DNA from: Taeniopygia guttata
Lineage: Eukaryota; Chordata; Aves; Passeriformes; Estrildidae
Length of the DNA stretch: 64,000 nucleotides
Assembly (NCBI RefSeq): GCF_048771995.1
Contig: NC_133063.1
Location: 65,529,014 to 65,593,013, forward strand
Direction of reading: 5' to 3'
Shown: positions 37,201-48,894 of the stretch, one piece after another
Layout of the letters: each line of letters starts with the position of its first letter
Numbering within the stretch: position 1 is the first letter of the stretch
Made by a program: the position numbers and the translations under genes
Notes under the pieces: generated by a model
The model's database searches: none
What the model saw: only the letters and a program-made list of their open reading frames with translations
What the model was told of the DNA's origin: nothing

Positions 37201-39217
37201 ACCCAACTTCAGAAACACTGTGGACTGTTACACAATTCAGGCAGTCAGTATGAGTCAGATAAGAGATGTCAGCATACCCAACATAATGGTATATTTATCC
37301 TTTCAACTGCTCCCTCTGCATTCCTTTGTTTTTCATGTGTGTGATTCCTTACTAGTCATCCCCAGTACTGTGCAGTCTCTGGTGCCAATTTGATCAGTTA
37401 GGCTCCAAATGCTTTTAGGTGATAGTACAGGAATATCTTGTGTTAGTGTAAAAATCACATATATTTAAGGACCTTGGCTCACCTGGTCAGCATTTTTCCA
37501 CCTCCTGAAGTCTAAAGGCAGTTTCACCTTTCCTAGCAATGTCACAGAGCATCTTTAGCTCAAGTGCAGTAATGGGCTTTTTAATTTCAAACATAAACAA
37601 TTCTCCTTCTTGTAATTCTTCTCCTAGGGCACCAAAAATTACCCAAAAAAACCTTATCCAAGAGAGAGGTTTTTTCTAAAATTGCAGAATTAGGTCATTA
37701 GTGCAAGGGCAAAACCAGTTTTACTTTTATCTACTGAAGGCATCAATAGCTCAGTGGGATGGAACTCTTCAGCCCCGTGTCTCATCCAGACACATCACTC
37801 ATCCACAGGGATCTGTTTGCTACTGCCACTTGATATCCCCAGCCAGAGCTGAGGAATTTACATCTTTCTGCAACATTCTCTACTTCTTGCCATTTTTCTA
37901 CTCTGAAAAAACAATCTTAAGTAGAGCTCCAGGTGGTTCAGTCGCTTTTCTGCCCTTTATAACTTGTTTTACACACAGATCTTTTTCCTGCCATAGTTTT
38001 ATTCTGTAGTGCTTTTCTGAGTTCATGCAACTACTGGGAATGTAAAATCAAAGCAATGCAAGGAGTTTTAAGATATTTGAAAGCTATACTGTGATGATTG
38101 CTCTGCACCCCATGCAGTCAAACAGGATTTGAGATTTCAGCTTGGAATTTAAAGCAAATGTGGAACAGGAACATTTCCCATTGATTTTCCCCCAAAGACC
38201 TGGGCTCTGAGAAACTACTTCTTCTGTCTTCTTCTTTGCTGTCTTGTTGCAATATTTGCAGTTTTATAGACATGTCCTTATTTAGCCAACCAGCTTACCG
38301 AAACACAACTTTCCATTGAAGACTAATTTAGAGTCTCAAGCACATGTTCTCAGCTGCTGCAAAATTATGCCACTGAGTGCAATAGGCTCTGTCATTTTAC
38401 ATTAGCTGAGAATCTGCTTGCAAGGGCAAAATAAGTGGATGCAGCTGCAGTTCTCTTCCTTGGGAGTTGCCCCTTATACACAACTGATAGCAGGTGGCTG
38501 AGAGCTGGTATTTAAAAATGACAAGTTCTTTGGTGTTTCTTTTTTCTAAATATTTTTGCTGAAGTTCATTCATGTGCTCTCTTTGATGGCTGCCCAATAC
38601 CTATAGCCCACCATCCTCCAACTCAGAGGAAAGGATGGACAGAATTCATTTCGAAAACAGATATCCAGATGATAAATTAAACATTCTCTCTCATGCCATA
38701 TCATGTGGCAGAAGAAAGATAAAATTGAAAATGTTACCCCTTTTTTCTTCAAATAATACAGTGCTATTCAACAGACGTAATTATCCCTAAAGACCCAGGC
38801 AATAATTGATGGCCTGTCAATCAAAGCTCTTATTAGACATACTCATGATGTCACATCACAGTCTAAATCTTAAACTAAATCTAAATCTTCCTGCCAGTCA
38901 AAAACCTTTATATAGATTAATCTGATTTCAGATACAAGTTTTGTATGTGGCCTTTTACCCAACCTTTTCAAGGCTGTGATCAGAGAGGAGCTGGATCTTT
39001 TATGTGTGCTGTTGAGCTTGTATGATGGACTCTGGGCTGCCCCTGAGAGTTTTTTTGCGTGGCACTGCCCTGCTTTATGCTCTAGCATGGAGCCTGGAAA
39101 AGAGATCTGCCTTGGGTGGCTGAGGGACCTGGGGTTGACCTGCACTGCTACAATCAGTGGATGGCAATTACTAACATTACTGGCTACTGGAAACATCATC
39201 TGTTCTGCTGGGGTCTT
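31235..39217. other. CRHBP upstream region and spacer
   Basis: The first 600 bp are relatively GC-rich and include the CRHBP promoter-proximal DNA. No further gene was recognised; plus-strand open frames at 31341-31847 and 36622-37023 have no known motif. Any CRHBP enhancers would be sought here. Confidence 0.55.
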
Positions 39218-40428
39218 TCTCCTCTCCTCTCCTCTCCTCTCCTCTCCTCTCCTCTCCTCTCCTCTCCTCTCCTCTCCTCTCCTCTCCTCTCCTCTCCTCT
39301 CCTCTCCTCTCCTCTCCTCTCCTCTCCTCTCCTCTCCTCTCCTCTCCTCTCCTCTCCTCTCCTCTCCTCTCCTCTCCTCTCCTCTCCTCTCCTCTCCTCT
39401 CCTCTCCTCTCCTCTCCTCTCCTCTCCTCTCCTCTCCTCTCCTCTCCTCTCCTCTCCTCTCCTCTCCTCTCCTCTCCTCTCCTCTCCTCTCCTCTCCTCT
39501 CCTCTCCTCTCCTCTCCTCTCCTCTCCTCTCCTCTCCTCTCCTCTCCTCTCCTCTCCTCTCCTCTCCTCTCCTCTCCTCTCCTCTCCTCTCCTCTCCTCT
39601 CCTCTCCTCTCCTCTCCTCTCCTCTCCTCTCCTCTCCTCTCCTCTCCTCTCCTCTCCTCTCCTCTCCTCTCCTCTCCTCTCCTCTCCTCTCCTCTCCTCT
39701 CCTCTCCTCTCCTCTCCTCTCCTCTCCTCTCCTCTCCTCTCCTCTCCTCTCCTCTCCTCTCCTCTCCTCTCCTCTCCTCTCCTCTCCTCTCCTCTCCTCT
39801 CCTCTCCTCTCCTCTCCTCTCCTCTCCTCTCCTCTCCTCTCCTCTCCTCTCCTCTCCTCTCCTCTCCTCTCCTCTCCTCTCCTCTCCTCTCCTCTCCTCT
39901 CCTCTCCTCTCCTCTCCTCTCCTCTCCTCTCCTCTCCTCTCCTCTCCTCTCCTCTCCTCTCCTCTCCTCTCCTCTCCTCTCCTCTCCTCTCCTCTCCTCT
40001 CCTCTCCTCTCCTCTCCTCTCCTCTCCTCTCCTCTCCTCTCCTCTCCTCTCCTCTCCTCTCCTCTCCTCTCCTCTCCTCTCCTCTCCTCTCCTCTCCTCT
40101 CCTCTCCTCTCCTCTCCTCTCCTCTCCTCTCCTCTCCTCTCCTCTCCTCTCCTCTCCTCTCCTCTCCTCTCCTCTCCTCTCCTCTCCTCTCCTCTCCTCT
40201 CCTCTCCTCTCCTCTCCTCTCCTCTCCTCTCCTCTCCTCTCCTCTCCTCTCCTCTCCTCTCCTCTCCTCTCCTCTCCTCTCCTCTCCTCTCCTCTCCTCT
40301 CCTCTCCTCTCCTCTCCTCTCCTCTCCTCTCCTCTCCTCTCCTCTCCTCTCCTCTCCTCTCCTCTCCTCTCCTCTCCTCTCCTCTCCTCTCCTCTCCTCT
40401 CCTCTCCTCTCCTCTCCTCTCCTCTCCT
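39218..40428. repeat. Giant perfect pentanucleotide array, (CCTCT)n / (AGAGG)n
   Basis: A period of 5 bp is unbroken over 1,211 bp, about 242 copies, with no substitution or indel seen in the printed rows. The plus strand is pure pyrimidine and the minus strand pure purine with GG doublets every 5 bp. The left flank is TGGGGTCTT and the right edge decays as CCTTTCTTCCCCTTC. The array lies in the CRHBP-S100Z spacer, about 8 kb upstream of the CRHBP promoter and 2.8 kb downstream of the S100Z stop. Since the unit has no stop codon and 5 is coprime to 3, all six frames are open and give cyclic LLSSP or GEERR peptides. The open frames of more than 400 codons here are therefore not genes. Confidence 0.99.
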
Positions 40429-40503
40429 TTCTTCCCCTTCTAACAATGCCAGGCAACTTTGTCCCTCATCTTTACAGGGCAAAAACAGTGTTTTGGAAGA
40501 TTG

Positions 40504-40561
40504 TTATCCCATTGCACTTGATGCCTTCCACACTGCTTGGGATTATTATCCCATTGCACTT
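40504..40561. repeat. Short direct repeat beside the pentamer array
   Basis: TTATCCCATTGCACTT occurs at 40504-40519 and again at 40546-40561, 42 bp apart. The intervening sequence is also related (GATGCCTTCCACACTG versus CCACACCTTCCATTG). It looks like a small local duplication. Confidence 0.8.
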
Positions 40562-42938
40562 CCACACCTTCCATTGAAAGGTGATGCCTTCCTACTGGAC
40601 CTAGGTGGTAGGTCACCACTTGGAGGCACAGCTCCATTACAAACTCCTGTCTTCATGGTGGTGTCATACACAGCTCTTCGGGATTGGTAGTTGGATAACA
40701 AATCTGAAGAAGTTGTAAATCTACCAATAGGTAAATTTATTAAGCTTTGTGTTGCCAGTGCACTCTGGCACTTCAAGTCTCTTTCAAACTGAAATAAAAG
40801 CAAATGGAAGAGGCTGAGGCTTTCAAGATAATGGAATTTATCTTCTGCAAATCTGCTCTTTAGATGTCAAGCAAAGCAATTTCACAATATATAGAAAAGG
40901 TCTTGTCTGGCATTGTTGTATTTTTATTGGTCTTTGATGTAACTTGAAAATATTAGACCATGTTTTGGTGTTCAATTTTCTATAGGTTTTTCAGACAGCC
41001 TGATATAACAAATGGAAAAAGGGCCCCATAAGCTCAAACTCTTTGTAGGTTTGAGCTTTTGAATGTATTTTGTGCATTTTCTTACTTTTCTGCTTGGTTT
41101 CCAGTCTTTGTACAAAAAGGTTTCTTCTGACAAAACAGAGTTTAACATTCGTCCTTGCAGTTAAAACAGCAACAAAGAAACACCTAACAAAACAAGTCAA
41201 AACCAGTGATTTAAGAGGTTTTATGAAACTTTGTTGGAAAAAAAGATAATTTGAGTAATTATCCTCTGATTCATCTCATCCACAACTCATCTACAAGTAA
41301 GCCCCTTCCACAGAGCAGTTAGGATCCACACAATCCCTAGTAAATTCAGCTGATGAGATGGCTCCACTGTAGCAACGACTCTTGCTGCCTGACTCCAGGG
41401 CAAATTGCTGCTGCTAGCTGTGACCCAGCATAATTCTGCTATGCAGATGTGCAATAGTTCATCAGGGATGGGCAGAGGGTTTATGAAATTTCTGGAACTT
41501 CTTTCCAGAAAGATTCTTGTTCAAATTTTTTAAAGAAGGAACTGTTTTTTACTGTTCTTACTCATTTTATCTTGGAGTTGGAGCTTTAAACAGCTCTTCT
41601 TTCACTTCCTCTTCGAGGACAGGGAAAGGCTTAGAGGCCAGCAATGATCTGGGACCCATGAGAAACCATAAAAACCTTAGGCCTTAGGTTTTCTAGCTGA
41701 TACTTTTGCCATCCTGATCCAACACTTGCAATGATATTGAGGTGCATGACATTAAAGGGAACAAAAATTTGTCCAGTTGTTGCCAGTTTTACTTTTGTAC
41801 TTTTTGTCATGTTGGTCTAGATGATATTTTGTGAATCCTGTATAACTTTCTCCCTGAAGGTTTAAAGCATGCTGTGGCACTGTCACCATTGCAAAGTTTG
41901 CTTTTCTTCTGGGATAACACCACATGGTGAAGGCCCTGTTCTTAGGAAGATGTCTGCCCCTTGTTACATTTATTACACCCTGAAAAATCCCCTGCTTATA
42001 ATAAATTACAAATTCTTAATAATATATAATTTCATACAAATGTACACTTTGCTAAATTATGTTTGGATGCCTGGGAAGGAGAGACAAGTGAACAATATTT
42101 CCCAAATGTTGCCCAGCAGGGCACATCTTCACTGGGGAGTGTTTTTTTAATAACGTCTTACACAAGCAGAAAATCTTCATTTAATGAGATGCCCTTTATT
42201 ATAGTTTGAAGTTACCAGAAAATAACAAGGAAATAAGAGAGCTCTCCATGCAGGAAAAAAAGCCACAATATTCTGCCACTGAGGACTTGCAGGGCTTCAG
42301 AAGTATGCTTAATTCAAACAGGAGTGTGTAAATACTCTTAACTCAACCCAAGAGTAAGGACACTGGGAGGGGTTGGCCTATGCTCTCTTTGCCTGGCCAT
42401 GCAGCTCAGGGAATTCCTGCATCCATACAGGGTGGGGATCAGTGTAAGATGAAATAATCATTTTTCCATAAGATGACTCACATTACAAAGTTCTATCCTG
42501 GAATTTCACCATTAAATCTCCCACAAGTGGTCCTAAAAGGCTTCCTTTTAACCATGCTAAAGTAGTAAAAGCAGAAGTAATTTACACATTTCCCCCAAAG
42601 ACCCAGTCCTTCCATCAGCCCTCCAAGCAATTTGCTGACTAAATCTTTTATGTACTTGAATAATTTATGATATTAACATATTAATTTATGCCAAGTGAAG
42701 AGGTTGACTACTGGGATGCAGCAATGCCAAACGAACAAAATTGAAGCTGGAGACGTGGAGGAAATGAACCCATAACAATGGCAAGTTTTAGAATAAACAG
42801 AACTGAGCTAAAAACAACCTACTAGTTTTGAGCTGCAAAATAAGATTATTATAAAATGATTGAAAACTAACTTGCAAAAGTTATGTCTCATTACAATTTT
42901 TTCCATTCAGAAAGTATATAAGTAACATTCCTGTGACT
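40562..42938. other. Spacer between the pentamer array and the S100Z 3' end
   Basis: AT-rich unique sequence; no gene or clear repeat family recognised. Confidence 0.55.
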
Positions 42939-42944
42939 TTTATT
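42939..42944 (-). promoter_or_regulatory. S100Z: Candidate S100Z polyadenylation signal
   Basis: AATAAA on the minus strand about 315 nt downstream of the S100Z stop. It is the first clear hexamer after the coding region. Confidence 0.45.
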
Positions 42945-43258
42945 TTCCACTGACATTGAAGAAATGGAAGTCTCAAATTGTGTCAAATTATTTGTCAGCC
43001 CAAGCCCTTGACCTGGGCAACTGATGAAGGCATGTTACAGATGCATGGAGTGCAAAGACTGGAAATATTACACATCTCAAGTAGTATAAGCTGGCTGTGG
43101 TCCAGCTTACACCAGCTGCTGATGAGCTCCATAAATGTCTTAGAGCAGTAACAGTTGGAGGAATTTTGGTTTGCATTCACTGAACACCAATGAGGGCTAC
43201 CTAACTAGGCATGCTTTGCTTGCATTTGTGGCCAGGAGATTGATTACACCGAGGATTT

Positions 43259-43417
43259 TTAAAATTCCTCTTTCTTTAGCTGTTCTTCAAAGAAATCATT
43301 ACATGCCACAGTCAAAGCAGCAACCAGAATTACGAATTCATTAAAATCCACTTCATTGTCCTTATTGGAGTCCAGGTCATTCATAATTTTATCAACGAGG
43401 AGAGGGTCCTTTTGGCC
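43259..43417 (-). CDS. S100Z: S100Z second coding exon
   Basis: The acceptor is CTTTCTCTCTAG and the exon starts GGCCAAAAG. It encodes 52 residues and a TAA stop, including the canonical C-terminal EF-hand. A minus-strand AATAAA at 42939-42944 would give a 3' UTR of about 320 nt. Confidence 0.95.
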   Translation of the reverse strand, partial: GQKDPLLVDKIMNDLDSNKDNEVDFNEFVILVAALTVACNDFFEEQLKKEEF

Positions 43418-44693
43418 CTAGAGAGAAAGAAAAATGACTTAGCTGTGCAGATATTGAATCTGCAGTTCTGACACGCCTGGCACCACTGCTTTGTTATGAG
43501 GCTGGCATTGTTAAAGGGCTGCATGAAATATGCACCTGAGCAGCAATACGTGTCTAGTCACTAAGATCAGAAACTAAAGACAGTGCAGCCCTTATAAGGT
43601 ATACAGGTACTAAATAAGGACTGAAATGAATCAAACAGATTTTAGGAGATATTGAACATGGGTCCCTTTTGTCAAAACGGATCTCTAAAGTGCATTTCTT
43701 TGTATCATCCCATGACCAATGGTACTTAGATTTCCAACAGAATACTCATAAATGGTCATATTATATATCCATTCATCCAATTCAGAAGACCTCTGGTTGG
43801 CAAACAACCATCCTTTTTTGTGGGAACAAGAACATTGAATCTCATAATAATAAATCAATAGCCAAGATAAAAAGAAAATCCAGTTCAAGGAAATGTAGGC
43901 TGGTGGTCAAGGCTCCACAATAATTTTTACAATTAAGAGGATACATAAAATCATTATTTTTAAAGCTTATGATTCCATACAAGCATCTATGCTGTGTAAT
44001 GTAGAACATAACAAACATGCAAAGAGATATTCAAATTAGCAGCTTATCATTGAAAGGATTTTCTTAGCACCTCTTTGCAGGGCACACAAGCAGCAGTACT
44101 GTGTGGTCAGTGTGCACAAGCTACTTTCCTGTCTCATGACAACTGGTTGCTGCATTTAATTCTTTAATGGACTTATCTATGCCCTATTATTAAAAACAAA
44201 CAAACAGACAAACAAATTAATAATTTTTTAGCATTGACCTTGCTACTGCTTCTAGGCTGGCCTAGCCCTCTTGCTTAAAAGTGCTGTGGAGTTTGCAGAG
44301 CACGAGTACCAATCTCTGCTGTCAGTGGTAATTGGGAGGGCACTGGGGCTTGACCACCCTCTGAAAACATATTTCTCAAATGGGACATTTGACGTCGTAC
44401 TCTTCTGTACAGCTCCACAAGGAACTGTTAACTGAGAGACTGTGACAGGGTGGGCCTTGCACAAGGAGGTGCTATTCCTATCCAAGCCCTTGGATAGCTG
44501 CTTAACCCACTCATGATACAGTCACTCGGAAGGTTCAAAAGCTGCATCTTACTGAAAGGAAGTCAGTGAGCTCTCTGGTAAGGAGCTCCTTGAGTTCTCT
44601 TTTACTGAGCTTATATCTGTCTCCTTCTTTGCCTGAGTAGTGATGGAAAATCCTGATCAAGGTGTCCATTGCATCTTCCAGGGGAGTGGTCAT
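43259..44693 (-). CDS. S100Z: S100 calcium-binding protein Z, complete coding region (two exons)
   Basis: S100 proteins are small dimeric EF-hand calcium sensors acting in the cytosol. Joining 44693-44553 with 43417-43259 gives 99 codons, the human S100Z length. The first exon encodes residues 1-47 ([16 protein letters not shown] to ELTDFLS) with helix I and the S100-type pseudo EF-hand loop ([18 protein letters not shown]). The second encodes residues 48-99 ([11 protein letters not shown] to KKEEF), with the canonical EF loop D63-S-N65-K-D67-N-E69-V-D71-F-N-E74 and helix IV ([17 protein letters not shown]). ALTVACND and [11 protein letters not shown] match mammalian S100Z rather than other S100s. 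The intron is 1,135 nt. CRHBP lies about 12 kb downstream on the same strand, the mammalian order, which supports S100Z over a paralogue. Confidence 0.95.
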
Positions 44694-44710
44694 AGCAGTG
44701 AGCAGGAGAG
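44553..44710 (-). CDS. S100Z: S100Z first coding exon (17 nt of 5' UTR plus 141 nt coding)
   Basis: The acceptor TTACCCCACAG ends at 44711, so the exon starts at 44710 and carries 17 untranslated bases before the ATG at 44693. The donor after CTTTCA is GTAAGATG, phase 0. An acceptor immediately upstream of the ATG implies at least one non-coding leader exon further upstream, above 44711. Confidence 0.9.
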
Positions 44711-45339
44711 CTGTGGGGTAAAGATATGGTCACTGACATTGCACAAGAGTCAAAACAAAGGCCAGTCTCCAGAGAGGGAAGGAGGGCCAGATGAAGACAG
44801 AGATTTTTAGGCTAAAAGTTAGGCTTTCAGTTGATCCATCCTGTTAGCTGAGTGTGAGCAAGGATGGGCTATAATAATAATAACAAAAAAACCATTGTCC
44901 TGAATTCATAAGCAATCTCTTCAAACAGAAATAAAGGATTTAAGAAGATTATCTACTATGTATCCATTTTTATAAAGCTGCTGTAAAAGGAAATCTTTTG
45001 TGCCCATACATAAAAATGCAGGAAAAATGAAGGCAGACCTTCCTACCTGTAGGAAGAAATTTTCTCCTAAATTTTCTCCTAAAAAAGGGAGAAATTTTAA
45101 AATTCTCTCAAGAAAATGTCTTCAAAAATTTCCGTCTGTGAAAGTGAAAGTTCATTTATATAAAAAGCTCCACACCAGCTTAAAGGTGGCCAGAGAAAGT
45201 ATCATCTGTCAATTTATTTGGGCATATTTGCTTGGGCTGAGCCTTTTACTTATAGATTGCCTGCAGCAAACAGGTGTGAGCTGGCCATCCCTAAGGTTTG
45301 CTTCATTGAGCATACAACAAGAAGGTACACAGAGAAGCA

Positions 45340-45386
45340 ACAAACAAACAAACAAACCCAAAACCAAAAGCAAACAAAAAACCAAA
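45340..45386. repeat. CAAA-rich low-complexity block
   Basis: ACAAACAAACAAAC followed by CCAAAACCAAAAGC and similar units. A related AAACAAACAAACAGAC block lies at 44196-44218. Confidence 0.85.
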
Positions 45387-45567
45387 ATAAACCCATATGG
45401 AAATATAATTACTTGAAAAGTAGTGTACCCTAAAAGTAACTGAAAATAGAAATCAAGTGTAACTGAAACATGTTGAATAAGCCCCAGAGAAAGATTTAAA
45501 AACCAGAATGCACTTAAGGTATGACTGGAGTACTGAACAATATTATCATGCAGAGGTTAAGACTTAC

Positions 45568-45742
45568 CTGCTTTACAGGCTAGTGGAGGTGTACGCAGCA
45601 AAATGAACAGATCGCAGAAGGTGATGGTCACCTTCCTTTCAAAACCCATGCACAGGCTCTTGTTTATCAGGCTGAGGGGGTGGATTACACAAATCGAGAC
45701 AGACACAGGGATGACGGGTCTTCTGTTTCCCTCTGCATTTGT
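45568..45742 (-). other. Possible S100Z 5' leader exon (donor at 45567)
   Basis: S100Z needs an upstream leader exon because its coding exon is preceded directly by an acceptor. About 0.9 kb upstream a strong donor, CAG|GTAAGTCTT, ends at 45568. The preceding 58 codons on the minus strand are open, with an internal ATG at about 45651. The upper limit given is simply the end of the open stretch. The same interval borders LTR-like sequence on the plus strand, so it may be repeat-derived or chance. Confidence 0.25.
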
Positions 45743-45785
45743 CTACTCTGTTCAATAAATGCCTCTTGCTGTAACTGGGTCACTA
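45700..45785 (+). mobile_element. LTR-like R/U5 fragment
   Basis: TTCAATAAATGCCTCTTGCT resembles the polyadenylation signal and start of U5 in gammaretrovirus-like LTRs (AATAAA followed by GCCTCTTGCTGT). No TG start, CA end or promoter elements could be fixed. It overlaps the far end of the possible S100Z leader exon. Confidence 0.3.
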
Positions 45786-48700
45786 AAATATTCACTAGGT
45801 AGAGTAAAGGCTGCATTTGGAACACATGGGACACTTTTTATCATTTGGCCTTTTACAAATTCTCCCATTCAGGGCCTTGAAGGTCAAAATTAGAAGACGC
45901 TAGCAATCACCAAGTCGATGTAAAACAACTTTCCACCATTTTTAAAAGAACACTTTCTATTCTGTCTTTCAGCATTTCTATAGTGTACGTGCCCCAGTGC
46001 TGACAGCCAGCTTTCAAAGGTACCTGGGTACCTGGGGGTAGGTTTCTACCTATGTTTGCCACATATCCCTTGAAATGTCTACTTTAATTTTCAGGTATCT
46101 CCATATGTCTAAAACATTATCTCTTGATGAAAGTCTTGCTGTAGTAAATGAGTTCTCAGGAGGAAATCAGGGAACTAGTTTCAGTGGAAGATGTGCCTGG
46201 AATAATGGTGTACACTGAACAACAGTCTTGGCTTCATTTTTACAGTCGTGCACAAAAACCATAGTCCAGCATCTTTCTCTGAATAAATAACCTGGCATCA
46301 GAAGGGCAATAAGCGTCTTTTGCCCCAACTCCAGGAACTTGTTGATTCTGGGAGTGATGGCTGAGGGATGCAGGAGACAGCAGCTTCACCATGGTAGGGC
46401 TTACCACCCCAAATAACAAATAACCAGGGTTTTCATGACAGAGACTCAAAACAGAAAACTGCTTGTGAGTTTGCTTGAGGGTTTAGTTTCCCTTAATAAA
46501 GCCTTGTACCAGCTGCAGACATTTGTCCAGCAAGCACAATTGTGCAGGTGAACAGGACATGGAGCTGCAGCTCCTTCTTTGTTTCATTCCAGCCAGAGGC
46601 AAAGAGAATTAGATGGGCATTGTTTTTCGCTCTGAAATCCTCCAAGCACTCCTAATTTTGACTACTACCATACATCTCACCCCACACACCTGCCTACCTC
46701 CTGTGCCTTCAGACATGTTTCTTCTGCCTGTGCTGTTGTGGCAAATCTCCACAACCTGGGGGGTCTTGTGTGGGCCTCTGGGGAAAAAGGAAGGGAAGAA
46801 GAGGGGGTGGAACTCATAAAAATACTGGATCCCAGTGATAAGGGAAGTGACTGTGTAAGTGTCATTTCCAAAACAGGGAGGCCCTTCTGACTAGAGGTTT
46901 CTCTGTGGGCAGGCGTGGTGCTGTGTGCCGGGCACACACCTGCACCTGCCATCCCTGTGGCCAGGAGTACTCACCAGGGAAGGGCAAGCCAGCACTCAGG
47001 GAATTATTATAAAAGGTTAAGGTAGAAACCGGAGGAACAAGAGGAACATATCTCTCCTGGAGTCAGAGGAAGGTGAAGAGGAGAGCTGCGCTCCATACCT
47101 CTTCTGTATTTGGGGAAAGCTCATAGGTACCTGATTTTGTGCAGAAGTTGTCCCTGTCCTTCTGTCTTCCTATCAACACTGGGATCTAGCTGGGTCATAT
47201 AGAGCATATGAGAGAAGAACATGAGTGATATCAGCACAGCATATCTCTCCCACTCAGTTCTGGGAATCCTCTGTGACTGCAGATGAGAAGAAAAAGCATG
47301 GAGCTCCTAATGTAGCTACAGTCACAGGGTTCTGTCTTGCCTGTGATTCACTAATGATTATAACTATTGCACAGAAATATTACACAGATAAACATGAAAA
47401 TACTTGTTTGTTTGTTGTTGTTGGGTTTATGTGGGTTTTTGCCATTTATTCAACAGCAGCTTCACCCACAACCCACAGCTGACTCAATATATAAGCATGA
47501 AATCCTTGTGTCTGTCTATATATTATTACACTGATCCTCTGGCTAATGAATATTGCAAATTAATTATCTAAGCAGAGTCTACAGGAGGTACAACTTCCAG
47601 GAAGCAGGTATAAACTTTCAGAGTTGCCATCCTTAGGACAGAAGAAAGAAAGGGTTTACTCTATTATCTCCAGAACATCAGGTCAATTATTTATACAGTG
47701 ATATAATATGTGCAGATTCTTTCTACAGGTAGTTTCACTCCAGCTAATTGCGCAAGGAACCTTCTTTTCCACATACTAGTGGGTGAAATACACAGGGAGC
47801 AGCTGCACTGAGCTTGTTTGTCAAGGGGTCCACGCAATTTGCTGTGTCCAGTCCTTTCCTCCCTGGCTAGTGAAATCCTGCCAGTGGCTCCAGTGACAGC
47901 GGATGTCTCACAACTTCTATGAAGGCAAGTCCCAGACTGTCTACTTAAAATTTATGATTATCAGTCAACTGTTATATACTTCCTCATCCAACAATCCAGC
48001 ACAATCAGTTTTAGTATGATATCTAGTTGGTACTGAAGATAATTAAAGTCAGCACAGACTGCAAAGCAGTTCAGTGTCAGGCCAAGACCTGACTGTGTCA
48101 GCAAACACCAACCTCCCATCAGTCCTCACCCTGCACTCTGGTTCCCAGCAGGTTAAGCACAGGAGCAGCACCAGATGTGGTTGACAGAGAATGTAGGACT
48201 GCCTGTAGACACAGTGAAGGATGGTGTCTTCCTCATTCATACCTTAACTTTGTCCATCAGAGCCTGCCAAATCACAGCAGTGTTGGTGGGAAAGAACTTC
48301 TGGAGATGCTTAGTTCCACTGCCTACTCAAAGCTGGATAATCTTCAGCATTAGACTAGACAGACACAGTTTTGTTAGGTAAACATTAAAAACCTCCAAGG
48401 ATGGAGTTTTTGAGTTCTTGAGTAACCTGCTCAGGTGTTACACTATCTCCCCGGGGAAGATGGCTGCCCTAACATCCAGTCTGAGCATCCCAAGGTAGAG
48501 TTGTGAGCACTGGCCCTTTTTGCATCACCTATCACTACCACAAATACTTTGACTTTATAAATTACCTGCAAATAATGTTGACTTTTCACTTAAACTCAAA
48601 AAAAAATTCAGAAGCAGTCTATCTATCTAGCAGTCTACCCTGACTCACCCAATCTATTTCCATTTTTGCTGTCTCTTTCATGTTATGTCCTTGACCCTTA

Positions 48701-48894
48701 TATACTTTCCCAACGAGTATTTCAACATTAAAGTTCCACATTGCACTGTGGAAGCAATGGCTGTCAGAAGGGGAAGGGGTAGAGTCTCCACCTGGCCCAG
48801 CACAAGTAGTCTATAAGACTGAATTTTGCCATCTTTTCTCAAGCAAGTGATAGACTTAGGCTAGCTAGGCTTACACAGTGAGTCAGTCACCATG
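45786..48894. other. S100Z 5' flank
   Basis: No exon could be assigned. A leader exon and the promoter of S100Z may lie here or further right, but cannot be called from sequence alone. Confidence 0.5.

Noticed and set aside
37747-37760. tRNA A-box-like TAGCTCAGTGGGAT
   Set aside because: No B box at the right spacing and no cloverleaf complement downstream; chance match.
38870-40690. Four open frames of 428-533 codons over the pentamer array, on both strands
   Set aside because: They are a necessary product of a stop-free 5-bp repeat. Outside the array they contain only short non-homologous ends.
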